Shown here one piece after another: positions 1 to 6,596 of a stretch of DNA of 13,402 bases. The notes beneath the pieces are model-generated. The model saw only the letters and a list, made by a program, of their open reading frames with translations, searched no databases and had not been told where the DNA came from. The stretch is taken from assembly GCA_016934695.1 (NCBI GenBank), contig JAFGSH010000030.1, positions 1 through 13,402 of the forward strand, given 5' to 3'. The translations under genes and the position numbers were made by a program. Source of the stretch: Deltaproteobacteria bacterium (GTDB lineage: Bacteria > Desulfobacterota > Syntrophia > Syntrophales > UBA2210). Each line of letters begins with the position of its first letter. Within the stretch, counting starts at the first letter, position 1.

Positions 1-269
1 ATCTTACCCTCATCCCGGGGACCCTGACGCTGTGGGCGGAGTTACCCTTCGTCGCCCGGCGTGAACAGATCCGGCACCTTGCCGATCTCCTCCTGCGCCG
101 GGTCCGGATAGGACTGTTGACTCCAGGCGGGGGGAAGACATATATCAAACGGATCCAGAAGTTGTGCGAATCATCGCTGCCGTGGGACAGGAGACGCTGG
201 AAGCAGGAGATCGGGGATTACCTCGAACTGTGGGATCGCGCCTGTTCGATCCCGGGGAAAAAACGATAG
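1..269 (+). CDS. glpD: FAD-dependent glycerol-3-phosphate dehydrogenase, C-terminal end (5' cut by window)
   Basis: This is an open frame from base 3 to the TAG at 267-269, with the start outside the window. About 88 residues are visible. They resemble the C-terminal helical cap of GlpD-type glycerol-3-phosphate dehydrogenases: the stretch [20 protein letters not shown] is followed by [15 protein letters not shown], and an LPWDRRRW...YLELWD segment comes near the end. In the family this enzyme oxidises glycerol 3-phosphate to dihydroxyacetone phosphate and passes electrons to the membrane quinone pool. The FAD domain and active site lie upstream and cannot be checked. The FGGY kinase starts 28 bases downstream on the same strand, so the two are probably co-transcribed. 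The family call comes from recognised sequence pattern only; a GlpD-like polyol-phosphate oxidase with another substrate is possible. Confidence 0.72.
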   Translation, partial: LTLIPGTLTLWAELPFVARREQIRHLADLLLRRVRIGLLTPGGGKTYIKRIQKLCESSLPWDRRRWKQEIGDYLELWDRACSIPGKKR

Positions 270-286
270 GAGCACAGGCCGAAACC

Positions 287-291
287 GGAGG
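287..291 (+). promoter_or_regulatory. Shine-Dalgarno site of the FGGY kinase
   Basis: GGAGG lies six bases before the ATG at 298. This supports that start over later internal ATGs. Confidence 0.7.
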
Positions 292-297
292 CACACC

Positions 298-1854
298 ATG
301 GAGAACAGGGACCTGCTTCTTTCCATCGATAACGGGACACAGAGCCTGAGGGCCCTCCTCTTTGATCTGGAGGGGAAGGTGGTAGCGTGCCAACAGGTCT
401 TTTTTGAACCTTACTATTCGAAACACCCCGGATGGGCGGAACAGGATCCCGCCGTCTTCTGGGAGGCCCTCTGCAGGGCATGCCAGGGATTATGGAACCG
501 GGGGAACTACCGGGAGCGGATCGCCGGCGTTTCCATCACGACACAGAGAAGCACGATGATCAACGTGGGCAAGGACGGTACTCCCCTCCGCCCCGCCGTG
601 GTATGGCTGGACCAGCGCAAGACCCGCGAACTGCCTCCCCTGGGAGGATTCTGGGGCCTGCTCTTCAAGCTCGCCCGCCTCAACGGCACGATCTCCTATC
701 TCCAGGCCGAGGCGGAGTCGAACTGGATCCGCACCCATCAGCCCGAGATCTGGGACAAGACGCACAAATACCTCCTCCTCTCCGGGTACCTCACCTACCT
801 CCTCACGGGGGAGTTTGTCGACTCCATCGGGTGCCAGGTGGCCATGATCCCCTTTGACTACAAGAGGCTGCGCTGGGCCCCCGGGTGGGACTGGAAATGG
901 AAGGCCGTTCCCGTGGAGCGTGACATGCTTCCGGAGCTCATCCCCCCCGGCCAACCGCTGGGGAGCATCAGCCGGAAGGCCGCAGAGGAGACGGGCATTC
1001 CCGAGGGCCTCCCCCTCATAGCGGCGGCGACGGACAAGGCGTGCGAGGTGATCGGCTCGGGGAGCCTCGATCCCTCCATCGGCTGCCTGAGCTACGGCAC
1101 AACCGCCACGATCAATGTCACCAGCAGGAAATATGTCGAACCGATTCCCCTCCTCCCCCCTTACCCCTCCGCGATACCGGCGTATCATACCATAGAAGTG
1201 CAGATCTACCGCGGATTCTGGATGGTGAGCTGGTTCAAGAAGGAATTCGGCTACCGCGAAGAGCAGGAGGCGTCCCTGCAGGGGGTCTCCCCGGAGACCC
1301 TCTTCGACAAGCTGGTGGATGACATCCCCCCGGGATCGATGGGGCTGGTGTTGCAGCCTTACTGGACCCCGGGGCTCAAGCTCCCCGGACCGGAAGCGAA
1401 GGGAGCCATCATCGGTTTCGGCGATGTGCACACGAAGGGGCACGTATACCGGGCCATCCTGGAGGGACTGGGGTATGCCCTCAGAGAGGGAAAGGAACGG
1501 ATAGAAAAGCGGACAGGGATCCCCATAACCAGTCTCCGCGTATCCGGCGGAGGTTCACAGAGCAGAAACGCCATGCAGGTAACCGCGGATATCTTCGGAC
1601 TGCCGACTGCCCGGCCGCATGTTTATGAAACGTCAGGGCTCGGGGCGGCGATCGATGCCGCCGTGGGCCTCGGCCTGCACGCCGATTTCGAATCGGCGGT
1701 GAAGGCGATGGTACACGTGGGCGAGGTGTTCGAACCGAATACCGAAAACCATGCCCTCTATACCCGGCTCTACCACGATGTCTATGAAAAGATGTACCGG
1801 CGCCTGAAACCCCTCTACGAGCGGATCAGGGAGATCACCGGGTATCCCGCATGA
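298..1854 (+). CDS. FGGY-family carbohydrate (glycerol-like) kinase
   Basis: The product is a 518-residue cytoplasmic kinase of the FGGY/actin-fold family, which moves phosphate from ATP to a sugar or polyol. Visible marks are the N-terminal phosphate loop DNGTQS (11-16), the PGWAEQDP segment (44-51), the catalytic-base region [13 protein letters not shown] with D246, the GTTATI loop (268-273), the C-terminal FGGY segment around [18 protein letters not shown] (381-398), and the ATP-site glycines [10 protein letters not shown] (415-424). Length is normal for the family. The start has a good ribosome site. The GlpD-type dehydrogenase just upstream favours glycerol or a related polyol. However, classical glycerol kinases carry GDQ at the catalytic base where this protein has TDK, so I do not call it glpK. 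Xylulokinase or ribulokinase-like activity remains possible. No signal peptide or membrane segment is seen. Confidence 0.88.
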   Translation: MENRDLLLSIDNGTQSLRALLFDLEGKVVACQQVFFEPYYSKHPGWAEQDPAVFWEALCRACQGLWNRGNYRERIAGVSITTQRSTMINVGKDGTPLRPAVVWLDQRKTRELPPLGGFWGLLFKLARLNGTISYLQAEAESNWIRTHQPEIWDKTHKYLLLSGYLTYLLTGEFVDSIGCQVAMIPFDYKRLRWAPGWDWKWKAVPVERDMLPELIPPGQPLGSISRKAAEETGIPEGLPLIAAATDKACEVIGSGSLDPSIGCLSYGTTATINVTSRKYVEPIPLLPPYPSAIPAYHTIEVQIYRGFWMVSWFKKEFGYREEQEASLQGVSPETLFDKLVDDIPPGSMGLVLQPYWTPGLKLPGPEAKGAIIGFGDVHTKGHVYRAILEGLGYALREGKERIEKRTGIPITSLRVSGGGSQSRNAMQVTADIFGLPTARPHVYETSGLGAAIDAAVGLGLHADFESAVKAMVHVGEVFEPNTENHALYTRLYHDVYEKMYRRLKPLYERIREITGYPA

Positions 1855-2096
1855 CCGTTTCCGCCAACCGGCCGCACCATCCATCCGGATGGGACGAGAA
1901 GTGCGCCGTACCATCATCACGTGTCCGGCCCGCCTGTGGGCGGTGCTTTACGGCATGGTGACCAAAACCCTCTTTTATTCCAATAGGAAGTATGATAGGC
2001 GGATGAAGAGCTTCCAGGCACCCCGGCTCTGGTGAACACCGGGAAACGAGTACGGGCCGGTTCCTCACCTTCCCCGGAACGGTGAAGGGATCACCC
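1855..2096. other. Intergenic gap without a convincing gene
   Basis: This gap lies between the kinase stop and the ATPase start region. It holds a perfect 12-bp palindrome (CCATCCGGATGG, 1881-1892) and an AT-rich patch with a TATGAT hexamer at 1991-1996. No matching -35 box stands at the usual distance, so a promoter is only possible. There is no clear terminator after the kinase. A 36-codon frame overlapping the kinase stop (1851-1961) shows no ribosome site or recognisable product. Confidence 0.4.
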
Positions 2097-2100
2097 ATGT

Positions 2101-3219
2101 ATGACACGACAGGGAGAAAACCCGGCAGCCCATATGTATAAGGCTTACTACGGCTTCAAAGAGAACCCCTTTCGGATGACACCCGACCCGGCCTGTTTCT
2201 TCATGGGCAGGGACCATACCGATGCCTACAGACATCTCGAATACGCACTCGAGAAAGACAGAGGTTTCATGGTCGTCACGGGGGAGCCCGGCTCGGGCAA
2301 GACATCCCTCGTCAACCTGCTTCTCAGAGAACAGGCAGCTCGTTTCACGATCGGGGTCCTGAACCCCAAAAACGCACAGACGGAGCGATGTATGGAGACG
2401 ATCTGCCGCCGGTTCGGGCTGGACGTCACCGGCGTCGATACGGCAGAAACGGCGGTGATACTCCGCGATTTTCTTTTAAGGAAACGGAGCGCGGGGCGCA
2501 GGGTGATACTGATCGTAGATGATGCCCAGAACCTGACGGACGCAGCCATAGAAGAGATACGGATGCTTGCAAATCTGGAGGCCGAGAGGCGTTACCTGAT
2601 GCAGATCATCCTGGTGGGTCGTCCCGAACTGAGACGGATACTTCAGAAAAACAGGGTGAGGGAATTTGTCCAGCGGGTCACGGTTTCCTGCCATTTGAAC
2701 GGCCTGGGCAGAGATGAGATAGGCCGGTACATCCGTCACCGCCTGCGGTATGCAGGGGGAGGTGAAGACCCCGAAATCTTCGATTCCGAAGCGGTCGATT
2801 CCATCTACGGGTACTCCGGAGGGATCCCGAGGGCCGCCAACATAATATCTGAGGCCGCCCTCATCTATGGTTACGCCGATGAGTTGAAGACCATCGGGAA
2901 ACGGGTTGTCGAGGACGTGGTGACAGACGGGGATGTGAACGGGATCCCGATCGGAGAGACGCACCCGAGGAGCACACCCCCCACCACCGTTCGCATGGGA
3001 ATGGATGGCGGGGGCATGGACCCAGCAATCCGCCGTGATATCGAGAAAAAGATACACGCCTTCGAAACCACGCTCTACCGGATCAATCAGGGGTTGAATA
3101 TCCACAACTCCGCCCGGGAGGACAGGAATGACGTCGGGCGGGAATTGGCAGAGATCCTGGGGAGGCTGGAAAACCGGCTCGCTCTCCTGCAGGAGGGTAT
3201 CAGAGCCATACTCCGATAA
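2101..3219 (+). CDS. ExeA/GspA-like AAA ATPase (PEP-CTERM/secretion-locus type)
   Basis: This is an AAA ATPase of the ExeA/GspA group, which also includes the secretion ATPases of exosortase loci. It opens with the family signature YYGFKENPF...PDPACFF. Numbered from the ATG at 2134, the Walker A is GEPGSGKT (50-57), the Walker B is VILIVDDAQNL (124-134), and a sensor-like strand QIILVGRPEL follows (157-166). The last ~70 residues look helical and charged (coiled coil). No membrane segment or peptidoglycan-binding domain is visible, unlike full-length ExeA. The start is uncertain. ATG 2101 gives 372 residues and has AAGGGA ten bases upstream; ATG 2134 gives 361 residues and matches where the family begins, but has a poor ribosome site. 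The nearest plus-strand gene downstream encodes a PEP-CTERM protein, which suits a role in envelope or exopolysaccharide export. Substrate and partners are unknown. Confidence 0.85.
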   Translation: MTRQGENPAAHMYKAYYGFKENPFRMTPDPACFFMGRDHTDAYRHLEYALEKDRGFMVVTGEPGSGKTSLVNLLLREQAARFTIGVLNPKNAQTERCMETICRRFGLDVTGVDTAETAVILRDFLLRKRSAGRRVILIVDDAQNLTDAAIEEIRMLANLEAERRYLMQIILVGRPELRRILQKNRVREFVQRVTVSCHLNGLGRDEIGRYIRHRLRYAGGGEDPEIFDSEAVDSIYGYSGGIPRAANIISEAALIYGYADELKTIGKRVVEDVVTDGDVNGIPIGETHPRSTPPTTVRMGMDGGGMDPAIRRDIEKKIHAFETTLYRINQGLNIHNSAREDRNDVGRELAEILGRLENRLALLQEGIRAILR

Positions 3220-3638
3220 TCCACCTCCCCCTTTCCGTGAACGTCTCCCCGTGTTCCACCCCCCAGATAGCCATATCTGATACCCACACCTCCAGGGGGC
3301 ACGATAGCCGACCCCGGTGCAACGCCCCTAGCCCTCTAACCATGCCCCTTCCACCCGACCGAGGGCCCATTCTCCGTTGCCCCCTTCCCGGTCATTGCCA
3401 TCTCCCGAGCATTTCTCCGTTCCACGAGCGGCAAGTCATCCGACAAGGCCCCCACCGAAGGAAACGACCTCCAAACACCCCTCCCGAGCGGCAGACCTGC
3501 GCTTAACGTATCGAAAACACTCAAAAATACTACTTTAGTAGTATTTACAATGGGTTCTGTATCTGAGAAAACAGGAGCCACGATACGAACAACGAACGGC
3601 AAGGGCCGGAAAAAAAATCGACGGGAGGAAACCGGGCA
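3220..3638. other. C-rich intergenic region upstream of the PEP-CTERM gene
   Basis: This 419-base gap has no convincing gene. From 3241 to 3480 I count 106 C and 45 G on the plus strand, a strong skew unlike the flanking genes. A hairpin CAGATA-GCCA-TATCTG lies at 3264-3279. A second possible fold pairs AGGGG+GCAC (3294-3302) with GTGC (3317-3320) and CCCCT (3325-3329). The last ~130 bases turn AT-rich and hold the palindrome at 3525-3546. Short open frames here look like composition artefacts. Confidence 0.5.
3525..3546. promoter_or_regulatory. Perfect palindrome, likely operator of the PEP-CTERM gene
   Basis: AAATACTACT and AGTAGTATTT are exact 10-base inverted arms separated by TT, 92 bases before the PEP-CTERM start. 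The symmetry and AT-rich setting fit a dimeric repressor or activator site. A TTTACA hexamer (3544-3549) overlaps the right arm and could be a -35 box, but no good -10 follows. There is no T-run after the stem, so it is not a typical terminator. The binding protein is unknown. Confidence 0.5.
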
Positions 3639-4241
3639 ATGAAGAAATTATTCTGTATTATTTCAACAATACTTGTGCTGTCTCTGTCCGGGGTCGCCGG
3701 CGCCACGACATTCGAATGGAACCTTGGCGACCTGTACGACCTCGATCACAACTATTATTACGCGTGGGGTGAAGACGACTGGGCGATCCCCACAGGGGAG
3801 ACCATCACGTCCGCATCCGTGACCTTTCACGGTATACGAAATTACGACTGGGGTTCCAATGATCTCTATCTGAGCCTTCTCGATACGGCACTCGACGGTG
3901 TGGGGAGGGGATGGGACGGATCAGCCGGCGGATCCTACTTCGAGAGCGGAGCCTATACCGGGATACAGATCGCACTGGAGCATTGGGAAAACCTCCCGGC
4001 CATCGCGCAGGACATAACATATTCCTTCGACGCATCCGAGATCGGTACATTGATCGCATACCTGGAAAATGACGCCGTCTTCGGACTTGGATTCGATCCC
4101 GATTGTCACTTCTATAACAACGGGATAACGTTCAACGTCGGAACGTCGAGCGCACCGGTTCCCGAACCGACCACCATGCTGCTTCTCGGGTGCGGCCTGG
4201 CAGGGCTGGGGCTGGTGAGGAAGAGAAAACAAGACGCCTAG
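3639..4241 (+). CDS. PEP-CTERM sorted, secreted protein
   Basis: This is a 200-residue exported protein. It has an N-terminal signal peptide (MKKLFC, a hydrophobic core to about residue 20, likely cleavage near GVAGA/TT at 22). The C-terminus is a textbook PEP-CTERM tail: VPEPTTM (174-180), a hydrophobic segment LLLGCGLAGLGLV (181-193), then RKRKQDA. Such tails are recognised and cut by an exosortase in the inner membrane. The mature part (about 23-170) is acidic, rich in aromatic residues, Gly and Asp, and probably beta-rich; I recognise no enzyme domain. GGGAGG stands ten bases before the ATG (3623-3628). A strong hairpin terminator follows 14 bases after the stop. No exosortase gene lies in the window; the ExeA-like ATPase upstream is the only hint of an associated locus. 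Its likely role is in the cell surface or extracellular matrix. Confidence 0.9.
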   Translation: MKKLFCIISTILVLSLSGVAGATTFEWNLGDLYDLDHNYYYAWGEDDWAIPTGETITSASVTFHGIRNYDWGSNDLYLSLLDTALDGVGRGWDGSAGGSYFESGAYTGIQIALEHWENLPAIAQDITYSFDASEIGTLIAYLENDAVFGLGFDPDCHFYNNGITFNVGTSSAPVPEPTTMLLLGCGLAGLGLVRKRKQDA

Positions 4242-4255
4242 ACACAGGCACAGCA

Positions 4256-4288
4256 AAACGCCCACCGATTGGAGAACGGTGGGCGTTT
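4256..4288. terminator. Bidirectional rho-independent terminator
   Basis: AAACGCCCACCG (4256-4267) and CGGTGGGCGTTT (4277-4288) form a perfect 12-bp stem with a nine-base loop. The arms end in A-run and T-run (TTTCTTC on plus, TTTTGCTG on minus). It sits between the convergent PEP-CTERM gene and the lysine-rich gene, so it probably ends transcripts from both sides. Confidence 0.85.
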
Positions 4289-4311
4289 CTTCATGCTTGC
4301 CGGATTACCAT

Positions 4312-4686
4312 TCACTCTTCGTCCTGGAGGGGTGCCTGCTTCTTTTCTTTCTTCTTCTCCAATTTCTTTTCCAGCTTCTGCTGACGCTTGCTCATCTCAG
4401 CAGGTTCTTCTCCGTTCTTGTTCTTTCTGACCTTTTCCTCCTTGGGAAGGGCCATCTTCTCGGCCTTGATTCGGGCCATTTCCTCCGTCTTTTTCTTTCT
4501 TGTATCTATGACGGCGAGCCGGGTTCCGATCTTCCGTATCTGGGCCCGTAACTTTCTGACGGAGGCATCCTTCGCTATCGTCTCACGATCGAGGCCACGC
4601 TCATGCAGAACCTCCAGGCGGCGGCTCAATGCCCCCTCCCAGTAAGCCTTCTGGGTATCCCGTGCATCCTTATCCTTCGAAGCCAT
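4312..4686 (-). CDS. Hypothetical lysine/glutamate-rich coiled-coil protein
   Basis: This is a 124-residue protein that I do not assign to a characterised family. It is highly charged. Residues 1-62 form a mixed helical part containing AYWEGALSRRLEVL (14-27). The rest alternates Lys, Glu and Arg and ends in KLEKKLEKKKEKKQAPLQDEE-like repeats (104-124), which should form a single long helix or coiled coil. There is no signal peptide or membrane segment, so it is probably cytoplasmic; the basic charge would allow nucleic-acid or ribosome binding, but that is a guess. GGAGG lies a few bases before the ATG, supporting the start. The gene ends at the shared terminator (4256-4288). The opposite-strand frame over it encodes a Leu/Phe-rich run, the expected mirror of Lys/Glu codons. 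Confidence 0.72.
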   Translation of the reverse strand: MASKDKDARDTQKAYWEGALSRRLEVLHERGLDRETIAKDASVRKLRAQIRKIGTRLAVIDTRKKKTEEMARIKAEKMALPKEEKVRKNKNGEEPAEMSKRQQKLEKKLEKKKEKKQAPLQDEE

Positions 4687-4876
4687 ACATCCCTCCCTGT
4701 CGTAATCGTTCTCTCACCGCATCTTTTTTCGGAGCGGCAGATACCGCGCTAATCTGCCACAGACAACCGGCCAAAGTCAACACGAGAAAGAGGCCTCCGC
4801 AGCCGGTTGTCCCGGTTCCGATGGAAGAAGGCACGGTCCGTTCGAGAGTGTCGTGAAGCACCCGTGCCCGACACAA
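4670..4876 (-). CDS. Possible small exported/lipoprotein ORF (weak)
   Basis: This is a possible 68-residue frame opening with TTG and overlapping the start of the lysine-rich gene by 17 bases. Its middle (about 28-48) is hydrophobic and contains LTLAGC, which looks like a lipobox, followed by SAVSAAP, which resembles a signal-peptidase site, and a short charged tail. No good ribosome site precedes the TTG, and the residues before the hydrophobic run are long for a lipoprotein signal. If real, it would be translationally coupled to the next gene, whose GGAGG lies inside its last codons. It could equally be a chance frame. Confidence 0.2.
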   Translation of the reverse strand: MCRARVLHDTLERTVPSSIGTGTTGCGGLFLVLTLAGCLWQISAVSAAPKKDAVRERLRQGGMYGFEG

Positions 4877-4887
4877 GGATCAACACA

Positions 4888-4993
4888 GGGATCGGCGCCC
4901 CCTTTCGTCCGGCGGCCGATCCCAATAAAATTCAATTACTTCGATTAATTGCGTGCGATGCACGATCACCTCACCATGATCGCCCCCGTGGGC
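4888..4993. repeat. Cluster of five consecutive inverted repeats
   Basis: Five stems follow one another: GGGATCGGC/GCCGATCCC (4888-4923, nine bp), CAATTA/TAATTG (4933-4951), CGTGC/GCACG (4952-4964), CGATCA/TGATCG (4963-4982) and GCCC/GGGC (4982-4993). Neighbouring stems abut or share a base or two. The block could be a structured RNA, a regulator-binding region or a remnant of a repetitive element. It has no T-run that would make it a simple terminator. Confidence 0.45.
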
Positions 4994-5041
4994 ACTCCCC
5001 TCCGAAGACACCATGCCTCACGAATGCAACAAGAAAATTCT

Positions 5042-5050
5042 TGCTATAAA
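5042..5050 (+). promoter_or_regulatory. Possible extended -10 promoter for the NtrC-type gene
   Basis: TGCTATAAA matches the extended -10 form (TG-N-TATAAA), about 165 bases before the start codon. No clear -35 box lies 16-18 bases upstream, which extended -10 promoters can tolerate. A TTGACA at 5095-5100 has no partner -10. Confidence 0.35.
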
Positions 5051-5080
5051 ATGCTCCATCTCATAGAATCGGGCGCGTAT

Positions 5081-5123
5081 CGGGGGTTTTCTCATTGACA
5101 ATCCCCCGCAACGGGGTTTCTGT
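5081..5123 (+). promoter_or_regulatory. Two mutually exclusive hairpins in the NtrC-gene leader
   Basis: CGGGGG (5081-5086) can pair with CCCCCG (5103-5108). The same bases can instead form CCCCG-CAA-CGGGG (5104-5116), which is followed by TTTCTGTT. This resembles an anti-terminator/terminator pair, but the second stem is only five bp and its T-tract is broken, so attenuation is only a possibility. Confidence 0.25.
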
Positions 5124-5212
5124 TATCGATACGGCTTCCAGATTCTCAAAGAACGAGAACCGTCACCAATCCGGGAGAAAACGATTTAATCCGACTATCA
5201 AACTGGGTTGCC

Positions 5213-6592
5213 ATGAAAAAGATCAAGATACTGCTTGCGGAAGACAACGATCTCAGTAGAGAAAATCTGACTGAATTCCTGTACGAAGACGGATATGAGG
5301 TGAAAGCGGTCAGAGATGGCAGGGAGGCAATGGACGCCTTTCCCTGCGACAAATATGATCTGGTCATCACGGATATGAAGATGCCCCACGCCGACGGCCT
5401 GCAACTGCTCAAATTCATTAAAGAGATCAATCCTGACAACATCGTCATCATGATCACGGGGCATGCGACCGTGGACACCGCCGTCGATGCCATGCGAATG
5501 GGGGCCTTTGATTATATCACCAAGCCCCTCAAGAAGGATCTCGTCGATCTGGCCGTGAAACGGGCCCTCTCACACGCAAGACTGAGGGATGAGAACATCG
5601 TGCTCAGGGGTCACCTTGAGAAGAAATACAACTTCGGGAAGATCGTATCGTACAGCGACGGCATGAAAGGCGTCGTCGAAAAGATCAAGAAGGTGGCCGC
5701 GTCGGACAGCACCGTTGCCATCTACGGTGAAAGCGGGACCGGCAAGGAGCTGATCGCCCAGGCGCTGCATTTCAACAGTGACCGGAAAAACGGTCCCCTC
5801 GTCACCGTCAACTGCGGAGCGATCCCCGAGGAACTCCTCGAGAGCGAACTGTTCGGCCATGAAAGGGGCGCCTTTACCGGGGCGATACGCGGCAGAACGG
5901 GGCGGTTCGAACTGGCCCACGGGGGAACGATCTTTCTCGATGAAATCGGCGACATGAGCCCCACCCTGCAGGTAAAGGTGCTGCGGGTGATACAGGAGAA
6001 GCAGTTCGAACGCATCGGAGGGATGAAAACCATCGATGTGGACGTCAGAATCATTACCGCAACAAACCAGGACCTGGAAAAGGCCGTGGCGGAAAAAAAA
6101 TTCAGGGAGGATCTCTTTTACCGCATCAATGTCATCCCTGTCCACCTCCCACCCCTCAGGGAAAGGAAGGTGGATATACCGGTCCTGACAAACCACTTTC
6201 TGAGGACATTCAACAAGCTCAAAAAGAAGAACGTGGAAAAACTGATGCCCGAGGCTATGGATTGTCTCATGAAGTATCACTGGCCGGGCAATGTAAGGGA
6301 ACTCCAGAACCTGACCGAGATGCTTGTGGTTATGAAGGAGTACGGCTCGATAGAATTGGAGGATCTCCCCCCCAAGATACGGCTGAACGCAGGGGTGACC
6401 GAAGGAATCACAAGCGACATCGAGATCCCCGACAGCGGCCTCGATCTGAACGAAACGATCTGTCAGTTTGAAAAAAATCTGCTCCAGAAGGCCCTGGAGG
6501 AATCAGGCGGGGTCAAGAACAGGGCGGCAAAGCTCTTGAAACTGAACAGAACAACCCTCGTGGAAAAACTGAAGAGGTACCAGCTCGGGTAG
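5213..6592 (+). CDS. NtrC-family sigma54-dependent response regulator
   Basis: This is a 459-residue activator with three domains in the usual order. The receiver (about 1-120) has the acidic pair E10/D11, the phosphoacceptor D54 in VITDMKMP, T82 and K104. The AAA+ sigma54-interaction domain (about 140-375) has Walker A GESGTGKE (172-179), the sigma54-contacting GAFTGA loop (219-224), Walker B GGTIFLDEIGD (237-247) and WPGNVREL (357-364). A Fis-type helix-turn-helix lies at about 415-455. All key residues are present, so it should be fully functional: phosphorylation drives assembly and ATP-dependent opening of sigma54 promoters. No strong ribosome site precedes the ATG. The likely partner kinase is unproven; the PAS kinase that converges with it is the nearest candidate. 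Target genes cannot be read from the window, and I found no clear -24/-12 sigma54 promoter in the gaps I scanned. Confidence 0.95.
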   Translation: MKKIKILLAEDNDLSRENLTEFLYEDGYEVKAVRDGREAMDAFPCDKYDLVITDMKMPHADGLQLLKFIKEINPDNIVIMITGHATVDTAVDAMRMGAFDYITKPLKKDLVDLAVKRALSHARLRDENIVLRGHLEKKYNFGKIVSYSDGMKGVVEKIKKVAASDSTVAIYGESGTGKELIAQALHFNSDRKNGPLVTVNCGAIPEELLESELFGHERGAFTGAIRGRTGRFELAHGGTIFLDEIGDMSPTLQVKVLRVIQEKQFERIGGMKTIDVDVRIITATNQDLEKAVAEKKFREDLFYRINVIPVHLPPLRERKVDIPVLTNHFLRTFNKLKKKNVEKLMPEAMDCLMKYHWPGNVRELQNLTEMLVVMKEYGSIELEDLPPKIRLNAGVTEGITSDIEIPDSGLDLNETICQFEKNLLQKALEESGGVKNRAAKLLKLNRTTLVEKLKRYQLG

Positions 6593-6596
6593 GGGC

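Larger units (their letters stand above)
4687..5212. other. Intergenic region rich in inverted repeats, upstream of the NtrC-type gene
   Basis: Apart from the weak frame at 4670-4876, I see no gene in this 526-base gap. It holds many inverted repeats: GGCAGAT/ATCTGCC (4736-4758), ACAACCGGC/GCCGGTTGT (4763-4771 and 4802-4810), the tight cluster at 4888-4993, and the alternating hairpins at 5081-5116. No tRNA or known riboswitch core is evident. Confidence 0.45.

Noticed and set aside
490..1443. Minus-strand open frame of 317 codons opposite the FGGY kinase
   Set aside because: It is Arg/Gly/Pro-rich with no domain, as expected for a shadow of a GC-rich gene.
1851..1961. 36-codon frame overlapping the kinase stop as ATGA
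   Set aside because: No ribosome site, no recognisable product and no continuation; overlap alone is weak evidence.
3311..3340. GGTGCAACGCC...GCC...CTAACC resembles part of a c-di-GMP-I (GEMM) riboswitch
   Set aside because: The conserved GGGCAAACC half and the GACGCAAAGCC core are absent, so the likeness is probably chance in a C-rich region.
4279..4551. Plus-strand Leu/Phe-rich frame that looks like a membrane protein
   Set aside because: It is the reverse complement of Lys/Glu codons in the lysine-rich gene and begins inside the terminator stem.
5051..5098. 15-codon frame before the NtrC-type gene as a leader peptide
   Set aside because: Its ATG directly abuts the proposed -10 element, so it would lie at or before the transcription start.
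5095..5100. TTGACA as a -35 box
   Set aside because: No -10-like hexamer lies 16-18 bases downstream; the bases there are TTCTGT.
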